This document shows positions 48,701 through 56,623 of a DNA stretch of 64,000 nt, one piece after another (position 1 is the first letter of the stretch; the number at the start of each line of letters is the position of its first letter). This DNA comes from Sipunculus nudus (Eukaryota > Annelida > Sipuncula > Golfingiida > Sipunculidae): positions 56,005,159 to 56,069,158 of the forward strand of contig CM049313.1 of the NCBI GenBank assembly GCA_026874595.1, in the 5' to 3' direction. The translations under genes and the position numbers were made by a program. The notes under the pieces were generated by a model that made no database searches, had not been told where the DNA came from, and was given only the letters and a program-made list of their open reading frames with translations.

Positions 48701-50774
48701 TCAGTTACGGTTGGATGGGCGACACTGTTTCTGTCTTACATTTCGTCTATCTGTCTTTCTGTCCGTTTTGTTGTTTGAGTGTGTTTTTGAGGGAAGGGAA
48801 TCCCTAAACATTATTTGGGATTTCCATATATTTGTATTTTAAGTTCTGTTCAGCGTTACTATAACATATCAATATTGCGCCCCCGGGCAGAAAATGCTTC
48901 ATTGCTTCAGGACTTCGTATTTATTTCAATCCGGATGGTCTTATTATACAATACACCATTCCTGTTAAAAAGATGACGTATTTTAAATGACAGGCTCTTA
49001 CTTAAAGTATAGCACAGTCTGTGTGGTTTAATGACAATATGCTTGTAAACCGTAATGCTTGGCCAATTGGCGAAAACAAATTTTTTTTCCAGATTTTCTT
49101 TGGTAATGCAGTACCTCCATTCTGATATCTTATCAGTCTCTCTTATGCCAGAAGGCAAAACTTCTGCAGCTTGATAAAAACATGTTTTTGTAAGAACGTT
49201 CATGTAAGGGCAACTGTCACGTCGTCACTTCAGTCCCTTTCTTCACTGAGAAAACACAGCTTAATTCGTATTTATTCCTTGAACTTTTTTGGTTTTCTTT
49301 CAATGAGCCGACTTCAGTGACATTGATGAATAGGATTTCCAAGTAAGCTAACGTTTGACCTTTAGATTTTTACTGTTTTATCTCAGTTTTTAATGAAATA
49401 ACATGACCTATAACAATTTTTTGTTCTTTAGATAATCGACAAACAAAACAGTAGTGTTTCTTCAACATTGACTGAAGAGAGAGAGGACGTTTACACGCTG
49501 TATACTCTAATTTCACTTGGTCATGCAACATGAAAGAGTAAATCGTGCTTTACTTGTCACAAGGGAAATGTGATTTTCGACAGTAATATTTTACCTGTTC
49601 TGTATTTTGCAATAGTTTCTCTGTGGTGTTTAGAACTACGAACTTTGAACTCTTGGTAATTTCATTTCCCCAGATGTTTATGATGTATGCGTGCGTAGGC
49701 ATGAATCACGTCACTGATTTTCACGTTTTTCTCTTGCAACGTTTTACACACAGGTAATTATTTCACTATGACAGTCCATCTAAAAATGTTCACACAGTTT
49801 GTAGAAAAGATACAATAGCATATCTGACATAACAATATACTTTATGATTTTCAACACTGAAAAGTCATTTAAACCGAATTGAGTCAAAGCAGAAGAATTA
49901 ATTATAATCATGAACAATTCAAGTGAATGCAATTCATGTCCAAACAGCCAATGTTACTAAAAAAACTCTTTGATTATGCGGATTGCTTCCGATTAACCGG
50001 CTAATATTCATGATAGTTCTAATGGTAGAGTCTCACGAAGGCCAGAGTCATACCAAGAACACCGCTTGAATTAAAACCAAATCTGTGTATTCCAAAAATA
50101 ATACAAGAACAAATGTTATCATTTCTGAAGTTAAATGGGAGGCCTCAGATGAATAAACTAAAAATTAACTTAACCTGGAACTAAATCTTGAGATACCTTG
50201 TATATGGAAAGACAACGAATCTAACAAACAACAAACAAAAGTAATAAGTTTAAACAGGGGTAAAAATTTTATCCCGACCCATCGTTTTCAGTCCATCGGT
50301 TTGCCAAAGCAGCTCATTACCCCCATATGGAATTGTCCGCAATGTATGATAAGCACAACAGGACAATCACTGAATGTTATGGCATACTGACATTGAGCGC
50401 CATCAAGTTGCAACAAAGTTAATAAGGCAGCTCATTACCCACATATGGCATTGTCAGAAATGCAGCAGTTTCATTAAAATACTGGATCTAGATAGTGGAT
50501 ATAGATCTTGATCAATTGTTCCATGTATCATTACCAAGCTGTCCTAAAAATCTCATGAAAATCCGGAAATAAATTTTGGAAAAATATTGCTATTAGACAA
50601 TTTGAGACAAACAGGGAGACAAACAAATTGACAAACGGACGCCCCAAAAACATAACCCCCGCAGCTTGGCGGAGGTAATAAATACCAGCAACTGTAAGGA
50701 ATACAAAACTTACCGCAAGTTTGTGTGACAAGGGTCGTCAGGACCAACGTGAACATTTCCAGATCGGCCAACAT
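23401..50774 (-). CDS. Nicotinic acetylcholine receptor alpha subunit, alpha9/10-like (7 coding exons)
   Basis: Subunit of a pentameric Cys-loop ligand-gated ion channel at the plasma membrane, gated by acetylcholine. Joining the seven exons listed separately gives 1518 nt, 505 residues plus stop. Visible in order: hydrophobic signal (about 7-20), N-glycosylation site N54-A-S, loop D W85, loop A Y123, Cys-loop C165/C179 with 13 residues between, loop B W186, loop C Y226-G-C228-C229 and Y233, M1 about 244-269, M2 about 276-297, M3 about 311-335, a basic cytoplasmic loop, M4 about 477-498. The vicinal Cys pair makes it an alpha subunit; Glu at -1' of M2 predicts cation selectivity (family knowledge). 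The segment after M3 (PVPSWLRR, then RFLF) resembles vertebrate alpha9/alpha10. Introns are 18193, 1810, 229, 3389, 527 and 1708 bp, all GT-AG. Odd: Pro at M2 position 2', an extra Cys112, and a C-terminus inside a minisatellite. Family call very sure; exact subtype inferred. Confidence 0.95.
24497..24700 (+). repeat. Dispersed repeat in intron 6, related to 45741-45900
   Basis: Shares GTAAAATCTAAGTNAATGCA, GATNACAAAA-like sequence and the tail GACGACGCCACACCATCGCA TAAGCT with 45741-45900 (tail there GACGGACCACGTCACACCAT CGTATAAGCT). Same orientation; inserted opposite to the gene. Confidence 0.75.
25053..25090. repeat. Perfect 16-bp hairpin in intron 6
   Basis: GTCTATATGTTTAAGT (25053-25068), loop ATAAAC, then ACTTAAACATATAGAC (25075-25090). 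All sixteen pairs match. In transcript it would fold as a short stem; it is smaller than a typical pre-miRNA. Confidence 0.9.
25699..26050 (-). CDS. nAChR exon 6: loop C, M1 and pore-lining M2
   Basis: Encodes residues 193-309 and the first base of Gly310. It begins [15 protein letters not shown], carries SNGEWEL and loop C (Y226-G-C228-C229-SEPY233), then M1 ([15 protein letters not shown]) and M2 (E276-K-V-P-L-G through E297). Residue 279 (M2 2') is Pro where Ser or Thr is usual; Leu286 is the 9' gate. The M2-M3 linker ends IPLIG as in alpha9-type subunits. The acceptor is TTTTACAG|GTTGAT at 26051/26050 and the donor CTTATTG|GTAAGG at 25699/25698, phase 1. Confidence 0.96.
26578..26779 (-). 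CDS. nAChR exon 5: Cys-loop and loop B
   Basis: Encodes residues 126-192 after completing split Arg125. It contains the Cys-loop C165[14 protein letters not shown]179 (13 residues between cysteines, as the family requires) and loop B GSWAYDG with W186 of the agonist aromatic box. The motif reads FPFDDQ rather than the common FPFD[WQE]Q. The acceptor is TTTATAG|AGGGAA at 26780/26779 and the donor TTACAG|GTCAGG at 26578/26577, phase 0; 202 bp equals one base plus 67 codons. Confidence 0.95.
28104..28745 (-). mobile_element. Solo LTR-like element in intron 4, sense to the gene
   Basis: Read on the minus strand it runs from TGTTACATTTTATG (28745) to ATCTCCATTACA (28104), 642 bp, with short inverted TGTTA/TAACA-type ends. 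It has a TATA box TATATAAA (28538-28531) followed by GGGGCTGT and an AATAAA signal (28212-28207). It shares ATTCCAGCGGAC, TGATTGTATTGATTTAGTGTATTG, GTTAACAAAAAAA, CTGACTTCTTTATTCATTCC and ACGCTGCCT with 55580-56623. No internal gag/pol or primer-binding site is next to it, so it is a solo LTR or terminal-repeat element. Confidence 0.75.
30169..30278 (-). CDS. nAChR exon 4: loop A region
   Basis: Encodes residues 89-124 and two bases of Arg125. It reads [14 protein letters not shown], then [26 protein letters not shown] is the canonical loop A segment and Y123 its binding-box tyrosine. Cys112 (VPCHLIW) is unusual: the corresponding position in vertebrate alpha subunits is normally not cysteine. 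The acceptor is ACTATAG|GAATGG at 30279/30278 and the donor TACAACAG|GTGAGA at 30169/30168, phase 2; the 110-bp length is the family-typical size. Confidence 0.95.
30508..30552 (-). CDS. nAChR exon 3: 45-bp exon with loop D tryptophan
   Basis: Encodes exactly 15 residues (74-88), [15 protein letters not shown], with W85 the aromatic-box tryptophan of loop D on the complementary face. A tiny 45-bp exon here is the conserved nAChR pattern. The acceptor is a T-run then TTTAG|GACGAA at 30553/30552 and the donor GATCAG|GTAAGG at 30508/30507; both ends are phase 0. It is shorter than most ORF searches report and is found only by knowing the family. Confidence 0.95.
32363..32520 (-). CDS. nAChR exon 2: N-terminal helix and first beta strands
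   Basis: Encodes residues 22-73 after a split Gly21. It holds the mature N-terminal helix ([20 protein letters not shown]), the N54-A-S glycosylation sequon and the strand ending in LNQIFDV. This matches the usual family order (helix, then Y..RPV, then I.QI.DVDE). The acceptor is CACTAG|GTGTGA at 32521/32520 and the donor GATGTG|GTGAGT at 32363/32362, phase 0. The 158-bp length fits the split codon plus 52 codons. Confidence 0.92.
32521..37017. other. Intron 1, 3' part: nothing recognised
   Basis: Intronic DNA between exon 2 and the LINE. It includes a degenerate CAATTCAATTC-type simple repeat (about 35470-35610) and a poly(C)/(CA)n tract at about 36738-36766. No exon is supported. Confidence 0.6.
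37018..37650 (+). pseudogene. LINE 5' region or ORF1-like remnant
   Basis: Two short ORFs (37018-37227; 37234-37425) continue in frame past a stop at 37423 with an acidic, Asn/Asp-rich reading ([20 protein letters not shown] and onward to about 37645). Position before the endonuclease suggests ORF1 or an N-terminal extension of ORF2, but there is no recognised zinc knuckle or RRM. Assignment rests on position only. Confidence 0.35.
37705..38520 (+). pseudogene. LINE APE-type endonuclease domain, broken
   Basis: Motifs in order: NIHGI with a TGA (37718) where Trp is expected, DIIVLIETW (catalytic Glu segment), [16 protein letters not shown] (38149-38172), VIDYIIVS and SDHFPL (38471 onward, the SDH motif). 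Together these are the standard apurinic-endonuclease motifs that nick target DNA for retrotransposition. The frame changes at about 37910 and between about 38240 and 38330, so no intact protein can be made. Confidence 0.88.
38700..40260 (+). pseudogene. LINE reverse transcriptase domain, broken
   Basis: Recognisable motifs: [11 protein letters not shown] (39205 on, followed by TGA where Trp is expected), [35 protein letters not shown] (motif A), GTR-stop-GCM (GTRQGCM with Gln to TAG at 39782) and LMFADDVV (39899 on, motif C with both Asp). In motif A the first Asp is replaced by Thr (39603-39605), and a frameshift lies near 39575. The domain is therefore both interrupted and catalytically dead. 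Confidence 0.93.
40260..41060 (+). pseudogene. LINE C-terminal domain remnant
   Basis: Reads [20 protein letters not shown], then [23 protein letters not shown], and, after breaks, RICNYCLKL with [16 protein letters not shown] (40860-40960). The C-x2-C ... H-x4-C arrangement followed by PLY is the usual tail of many APE-type LINE ORF2 proteins. Several frame breaks occur between 40450 and 40880. Confidence 0.8.
41640..41990 (+). repeat. Dispersed repeat in intron 1 carrying a perfect IR3 palindrome
   Basis: Contains GGCAATCAATGCTATAGTTATTG-like sequence, AGGTCACAGTGACCT at 41794-41808, and a GACGGACGGACAGACAGACG GACGG tract at about 41900-41925. The tract type is shared with 9430-9460. Typical of short non-autonomous repeats in mollusc genomes; no terminal repeats were established. 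Confidence 0.65.
41794..41808. promoter_or_regulatory. Consensus estrogen-response-element palindrome
   Basis: AGGTCA-CAG-TGACCT is a perfect inverted repeat with a 3-base spacer, the textbook steroid-receptor/ER half-site arrangement. It lies in intron 1 within a dispersed repeat. Function unproven; molluscan ER orthologues are reported to be constitutive and hormone-insensitive. Confidence 0.5.
42000..44140. other. Intron 1, middle: nothing recognised
   Basis: A 60-codon ORF at 42551-42733 begins with a hydrophobic stretch but has no family match or splice link. No other structure was seen apart from a short (AT)/(GT) tract at about 43368. Confidence 0.5.
44145..44405. repeat. Two about 125-bp tandem units, same family as 966-1245
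   Basis: GATGGCACCACAAGTC (44150) and GTTGGCACCACCAGTC (44275) each lead into CGAGATGTAT, a TTTCNGGCTGATAT segment, ATATGTCAAATC-like sequence and GAGAAATAAGCAA. The order matches the units at 966-1245. Confidence 0.75.
45165..45900 (+). repeat. Duplicated about 440-bp dispersed repeat
   Basis: Two partial copies: 45165-45480 (TTTCTATAACTCTACCAAAA, AGGTCAATGCAGGTGGCACC, then CCTCAATTCCAAAT) and 45600-45900 (TTCCTTTAACTCAACCAAAA, AAGTCAATGCAGATGGC, then CTCAATCCGATAG). The second copy ends in the GACGGACCACGTCACACCAT tail also found in intron 6 at 24640-24700. Confidence 0.7.
45901..50240. other. Intron 1, 5' part: nothing recognised
   Basis: AT-rich intronic DNA. Scattered ORFs of 60-98 codons have no recognisable domain. 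Confidence 0.55.
50250..50672 (+). repeat. Dispersed repeat abutting the intron 1 donor
   Basis: Includes two copies of CAGCTCATTACCCNCATATGGNATTGTC (about 50310 and 50432, about 122 bases apart) and ends with ACAAACGGACGCCCCAAAAA CATAACCCCCGCAGCTTGGC GGAGGTAATA. That tail (CTTGGCGGAGGTAATA) is of a kind I associate with mollusc dispersed repeats. The end lies about 41 bases from the exon 1 donor. Confidence 0.65.
50714..50774 (-). CDS. nAChR exon 1: start codon and signal peptide
   Basis: Encodes residues 1-20 and the first base of Gly21. ATG is at 50774-50772, with an in-frame TGA three codons upstream (50783-50781), so the ORF cannot extend further. A second Met at residue 7 begins the truly hydrophobic run ([13 protein letters not shown]), so initiation at Met7 is also possible. 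The donor reads TTGCG|GTAAGT at 50714/50713, phase 1, which pairs with exon 2 starting on two bases of a codon. A phase-1 intron just after the signal peptide is the usual nAChR arrangement. The link to exon 2 crosses 18.2 kb, so it is slightly less certain than the other joins. Confidence 0.8.
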
Positions 50775-51027
50775 ATCAGGTCAGGTGTCATGTCAATTTC
50801 ATTAAGACCAGTTCAGAGCAGACGAATCTTGGATCCACTTCCGGTGACCAAATAAGGTACCGGCGTCAAAGTAAAACACATGAATGCAAGCGTGACGATC
50901 GATTCCTTGAGCTTCTGGCAAAAAGTTTTTTCTCCTCACAACTGGTTTTAAATTTGATATTGGGGTTTCGCATACTACGGAGCAGGTCGCTTCTCTTTTG
51001 TCTTCACGTCTGGCGCCATCCTTTCAC
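50775..51027 (-). other. Putative nAChR 5' UTR with a 14-codon upstream ORF
   Basis: On the minus strand a strong polypyrimidine tract (TTTCTTTCTTTCAG) ends at 51028 and could be a splice acceptor. The 253 bases between it and the receptor ATG would then be 5' UTR joined to a non-coding exon further upstream, which I cannot locate. The first ATG after the acceptor (51019) opens MAPDVKTKEKRPAP and stops at TAG 50977-50975. The peptide is basic like a ribosomal-protein N-terminus, but no homology continues past the stop. It could act as a translation-limiting upstream ORF. This is inference from signals only. Confidence 0.4.
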
Positions 51028-52715
51028 CTGAAAGAAAGAAACAAATTGTATTACATCCATGTTATGTATTTATAAATTATGCATCAGTTAAAAATATTAA
51101 ATGTATAAATCCTTGCGAACAGCAAACTTTAAAAACAATACCTACGTTTTTTGTCAATACAGCTATTCCATAATATTAACAGAATGAAGGCGCCGCTGTT
51201 TTAAATGTCTAGTTCACGTTTCATTTATTAATTTATTAATTCTTTGACGTTTATTTTGTTGATTCAGTCTTGACAGGTTTCTTTCAGCTAATGTACAAAT
51301 TGGATGACATTTATTAAATCAAAATATGACGTCATTTGTGTGCCTCTCTCTCTCTCACATACACTCATACACACACACACACATATTTATATGTGTACCA
51401 GGACCTATGTATTTATGTGCTATGATAGATTTTCAAAATCCGTATAACATGAAGTCTTAAATATTATATTGTCAGTGGTAAGATTCAATAAAGAGCACCG
51501 ATTCTTGTCACAACCATCGATTATACCATCGGCTGTTATATGGATCAATCACAAATTTTCCACTCTTAACTTCTTTATGTACGTAACTGGTGAAAAAAGT
51601 GTAAATGGAGTTCATTTATATCGTATTTATTTGCCCAATCGAATATAAATGAATTTTGCAATTTTATGTGCTTAATTATAAGATGCTTATTACTTATTCT
51701 AAAAATCAATCACGTCTCCATTCAAATTTGTTAATGTCTAGCGTGAATGCCTATTTTGTTGTGGCTTTGGAAATGATTAACTTGGTAAAATCTTGGCTGC
51801 TTTAAATAATAAGTAAACCCTTTGAGGCATTAGTAATGAAATTAAAATGAACAACACAAACATTGCTCGTGTAATCATTTTAGAATAGATAGAACACTTC
51901 TGCATCCAAAATAGAATTTTATTAATTTGATCGATACATTAACAAGCCTCCTTGTTAAATTAACACTTCTGGGTATAATTACGTTGATAATAATGAACAA
52001 AGCAAACACTGATAATGGGACATATTAAATTAAACAGAACACCTTTGTCTGCATCCAAATAAAATTTTATTTATCGACACCCTAAAAAGCTTGCTTGTTG
52101 GAGAATGTTAAATGACGAAAAATGTCGGCAGTTGATGAATCATCGTCACCAATATTAATTATCTCCTCCGGTCCGGTCGATTTGAATTTACAGGATCCGA
52201 GATTTGCAATGATAAATGTTCGTCCAAAAAGGATAGTCGATTGTACTGTTTTAGTGATGGAGTATTTTCCTGGTAGGTGTCACAAAAGACTGCCATTAAA
52301 CCTCATGAAAGTCTAACAATACAAAAAATATAATTACAAAATATTGGTGAAATATTATGCGTATACCCTATAATTTCATATCATCTTGACATTTTGATTT
52401 TTTTAGCTATTTCCGCTGGTGCTCACAATGTCGTGATAATTATAGTTGGCGGCAATAATTAACCTTTTTAAAGAAGTACATTGCGGCTATTGGTAATGAG
52501 ATATTTGACCTTTAGTAGACATACCAACGATCTAACAAGCCGACTTCAGTGCCCTTCAGGTCTTTAGGATCGTGATTAATTATATGATATAAAATCGCTT
52601 GTAAACGGGGGCGACAAGTAATTGAACGAAACCGTCAATCTAAATTGACTGTTTATTTGAAAATGTTTTAGTTACATATAATAATATACAAAACTCAAGA
52701 AAAGATTACTCATTT
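51028..52715. other. Upstream flank of the receptor, nothing coding recognised
   Basis: Expected to hold the distal promoter or a non-coding first exon. Only short (CT)n and (CA)n tracts at about 51344-51384 stand out; no clear TATA box could be tied to a start site. Confidence 0.45.
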
Positions 52716-53087
52716 ATGACATCAGATGATCCAGTTAATTGTTATGAATTGGACTCAATTATGCAGATAGATTCAATTATAAAATGTCCACCTTTATATG
52801 AATATGGAAAAGAAGCGGGAATATCTAAGACAGACTGGGTGTTAAATCTGGCGGCTGAGCATACAGACCATATTAGAAATGACAAAAATGGCTCCATTAT
52901 AGGAAATTTCCTCTTTCCAGATATTTGTGCTACTGAGATGTGGGGACACTGGCAAAAGAGGAAAAAGCCATGCTTTGAAAAATTCCTCCCAGCGAAAGCC
53001 ATATTTGAAGTCTCTCAACGTGGCAGCTCCCAAAGGAATCAATTACCACATATTTGGACCATATCTTTCTGGGCTGTTATCGGGTAA
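52716..53087 (+). CDS. Unassigned 123-codon ORF divergent from the receptor gene
   Basis: The longest ATG-started ORF outside the receptor and repeat-derived frames except for LTR or minisatellite readings. The product is mixed in composition, with no signal peptide, transmembrane segment or repeat; it contains GKEAGISKTDWVLNLAAEHT and RKKPCFEKFLPAKAIFEV. I do not recognise a family. It runs away from the receptor gene about 1.7 kb upstream of its presumed 5' UTR. It may be a chance ORF or one exon of a gene; splice-like GGGTAAAAT overlaps its stop. Confidence 0.2.
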   Translation: MTSDDPVNCYELDSIMQIDSIIKCPPLYEYGKEAGISKTDWVLNLAAEHTDHIRNDKNGSIIGNFLFPDICATEMWGHWQKRKKPCFEKFLPAKAIFEVSQRGSSQRNQLPHIWTISFWAVIG

Positions 53088-53434
53088 AATTGATCTCTGA
53101 TATGGCGGAGGTGATGCTCTAGTGACTGATCCTGCCTGGCCTACTTGGCACTTGCTCATGAACAGAATTTTATTAGCAATAAAAATGACAGGACAAAATC
53201 AATACCCACCTTGTGTTTCCTGACATCTTTTTTTCCGTCTTGATTTTAGAGCAATGCGTTTATAGTCAGCCGAGGCCGAATGATAAAACTTCAGTTGTCA
53301 CTGTGTTATAAGTAATATATCGGATAATTAAGTAGTTGTTATCCTTCTTTATTTAATATAAAATTATATATGTTTACATGGTGCTGGTGTGTTTGGAATG
53401 AAATATGTGCCACTAAATTATTATCATTATGTTT

Positions 53435-53437
<3 letters not shown>

Positions 53438-53478
<41 letters not shown>
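53438..53478. repeat. (AT)n microsatellite
   Basis: Alternating AT run of about 40 bases with one TTT interruption near its end. Confidence 0.95.
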
Positions 53479-55579
53479 TCAAATTAGATAATATCCTGAG
53501 ATTTTCTGCTCTTTAATTTGCATGTAACATTCCAGGACACATGAAAACATAATTTCTAAAAATAAACAAACTTCAAAAACATGTTCTTTCAACCCGGGTT
53601 TACACAATGCTCGTCCTGGCCGACTGAATAATGACGTCTGAACTATACTCCTAGCGCGACAATGTTCGCGTTAGATGGATGTATGTAGAATCTGAATTTA
53701 TTGCGCAATACAGCGATACCTATTAATATCCAGCTCTGTCTCACAATAACTGGCACGACCGTAACATGTTTGCATGGTACCGTGCTCCTTAATCTGCAAA
53801 CATCACATTACATCACAATTGTCCAATCATATTACAGAATTAGTATCCTTTCAGTCATAAGTATGAGAAATAAGGGTTCGTGGAATGCCTGCACGTGCAA
53901 ACTATTGACCCTTTGGATCTGTAATATGTTTTTTAATGTTCCATCTCTCTTCAACTTTCACATCCAAATGAGTCTGTTGTGACTGGCAGGCCTCTTTACA
54001 ACCCCTCAGCTGATATAAAAATGCACCAAATGCACCCTAATTCATTAAAAAAATCAAACAATTTACACATTAACCGTTAATCATGACTTTCTAGCCTTTT
54101 ATAATGATATAAATAATTAAACATTTTAAAATAATTAAATATCCTTACATAATTCTACATTGACATGATTAAACATTAGACATTAAACCTTAAACGATCA
54201 CTGCATAAATCGAACTATTGGTAAACATTTATTTAGTGTATACCCATTTGAAAATGGAAGCCTTTATTTCTTTAAAGCTAAGGGTTCCTCGGTGGTATTA
54301 TCGAACAATGGGGTTGATTATACACCCAGTACACCAAAGGTGCAGTAGTTCCTGGGCCTGTATAATTCCAGGATATAAAATGAGAGAAGCGTGTGGCACT
54401 TAAGTCTGAGACCGGAATGAAATTCTGCAGGTGTACATATACTTAGATTTAAAGCTAGCATTAAAAATGAATGCGGTTTCCCCCCCCCCCCCCCCTAAAA
54501 AAAATATTAAAGAAGAGGTTTATTTACAAACTTGGATAAAAACAAACAGGAATTTGACAGACTCAGCGATTATTGCTTATTTTAACCATACACAGCAGGG
54601 CATCAAAAGGAGGCCCTGAACATTATCCCCATGTGCCATGGAAGTCCACGCGCTATTCCTGCGAGTAAATGAACACTGAACTCAGTATATTTGTCATGTT
54701 AACAGTCTGTCAGCATCAGGAAACCGGTAATACATCATGAAGCCGACTGAGCTACGGCGACATGATTCATATCAAATTATCATGGGAAAAGGCAACTATA
54801 ATCACATTGGTAACAAAACGTTTACCTGGTCCTTTTTCCAGGTCAAATATTTATCCATGTCGGAAGAATAAATGATAGACCAGTAATTAAAACTAAATAG
54901 AGCAAAAACAGGTTAAAAAATATGGGCCATACGTTAAGTTGAATTTTGGAATCCGCATGTGAATTAGCGCAAATTTGGTGTTTTATGAATGATAAATGGT
55001 TGACCTGAACACTTTATTTTAAGTACATGTATTACAAAAAATGAAGTACCAAACCTGTATGATATTGATAATTATTCTGAACAAAATAACTGACTACCAC
55101 ATTATTTATTTTAATTAGTTATTATTAAATGTCAACCTTATTTATTAAATATACCCACAGTTGATACCAATTTGAAATATGGAAGGAGGACTAAACAATA
55201 TAACTTCAAGATCATATTTTAGTATTACACATTAATTTTTTTACATTGTAGACGAAACCGACGCCTCTTCGCACAATATTACTAATATTACATGCTCCAG
55301 TTATAATCCCCTGCTCGAAGGGTGCCATAGTTTTAATTCGTTTGCGATATGAATAATTCCTTATTATTTTATCACTATTCGGATTTATCGATATTAATTT
55401 TAATCTATATTGGCTCAGACAATGCAAGAAGGGCGAAATTTAACAGCATTATATAATAGAGAAAAATGTTCTAGAGGACGTGACGTATTTAGGAAATAAT
55501 AACAGCCAATGAACAGTACAAATAGCTTAACCAGGTACCTAGCATTTATATCAAAGACACACCTTTGGCAAATGAACAG
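53479..55579. other. Non-coding flank, nothing recognised
   Basis: Contains a poly(C) tract at about 54481-54495. No exon, RNA gene or repeat copy was found. Confidence 0.5.
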
Positions 55580-56623
55580 TGTTACAGGTGTCTCTTTTAT
55601 TGTGCGCTGTTGACATTCTGATTCGTGTTAGGCAGGCAATGATTTATTGTGCGCAAGAGTCTTACATACATGTGTCTGTTAGGCCGTCATAGTTCGTTTC
55701 CATGGGAGACGTGCGAGTTGGCCTGGCTCGAGTGTGGAGTCTGAAGTGTAGAAACACAGCGTTCTTTGTTCAAGTCTGTTCCTGTAACGTGTGTATTGTT
55801 CTTTGGGATTTGCATTTTCTAGTATTTTCGGGTGCAAAAGTTATAAATAGGGGCTGTGTTTATAGCTGAGAGAGGAGAAGAGAGCAAAATTCCAGCGGAC
55901 ACTGAAGAGTGTGAGCCAGTCTGTGGACCTCTCCGATAATTGCAGAATTTATACATATTCTTCGAAATTTGTAACGGTTTTTATACAGTCTTCAGTCTGC
56001 CTTTGGGATTATTGCTAGAACATCACTTTTGGAATACAACTCAACAACAACATACTGCAGCTTTCCCAAATTCACAGGGATGATTGATTTCGAGATTACA
56101 TTGGACTATTATTCTCTTGGAAGATTTACGTGAATTGTTCATCTGGATTATATGTTTTGGCAACAGGACAACTACTCCCCGGACAATCACCGCCTGAACA
56201 ATTACCCCCCCCCCCCCAGACAATTACCCCCCGGACAATTCCCCCCCCCCCCAGGACAATTACCACCTTGGACAACTACCCCACAGACAACCAACCCCCG
56301 GACAATTACTCCCCGGTACAATTACCACCTGGACAACTACCCCCTGGACAATTACCCCCATGATATAAATTACACATTTAAAGTACACGTGACAGTGGTG
56401 ATATCCAGAAAAACCTATGATCCGGACACTCTGGTACTGTACATTTTTATTGTTTTACTGTGTAATTGTATTGATTTAGTGTATTGCAATATTAGAATTG
56501 TTTATAAGAATAAATTATAATTACCTGTTAACAAAAAAAAATCAACTGACTTCTTTATTCATTCCCCTAGACATTTCACGCTGCCTGGTGTTACAGAATC
56601 TGATTTTATTTATCTCCGTAACA
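55580..56623 (+). mobile_element. LTR-like element with an embedded minisatellite
   Basis: Runs from TGTTACAGGTGTCTC to TTATCTCCGTAACA (1044 bp), giving complementary TGTTAC/GTAACA ends. It has a TATA box TATAAATAG (55842-55850) before GGGGCTGTG and AATAAA at 56509-56514, so the transcribed strand is plus. The 5' part matches 2181-2381 and the 3' part matches the intronic copy 28104-28745. It is longer than the intronic copy largely because of the C-rich minisatellite at 56163-56362. No flanking pol genes and no clear target-site duplication; probably a solo LTR. Confidence 0.78.
56163..56362 (+). repeat. C-rich minisatellite, GGACAATTACCCCC units
   Basis: About 11 units of 15-20 bases approximating GGACAATTACCCCC(C), with C-runs of 9 to 11 at two places (56201 and 56237 areas). 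It sits inside the LTR-like element and is absent from the intronic copy. Confidence 0.92.

Noticed and set aside
50975-51019. N-terminal exon of a ribosomal protein gene on the minus strand
   Set aside because: Only 14 codons before a stop, with no continuing homology in any frame; kept only as a possible upstream ORF.
56130-56520. Pro/Gln/Leu-rich and Asn/Tyr/Pro-rich ORFs of 77 and 122 codons
   Set aside because: Two frames of the C-rich minisatellite within the LTR; composition is set by the repeat.
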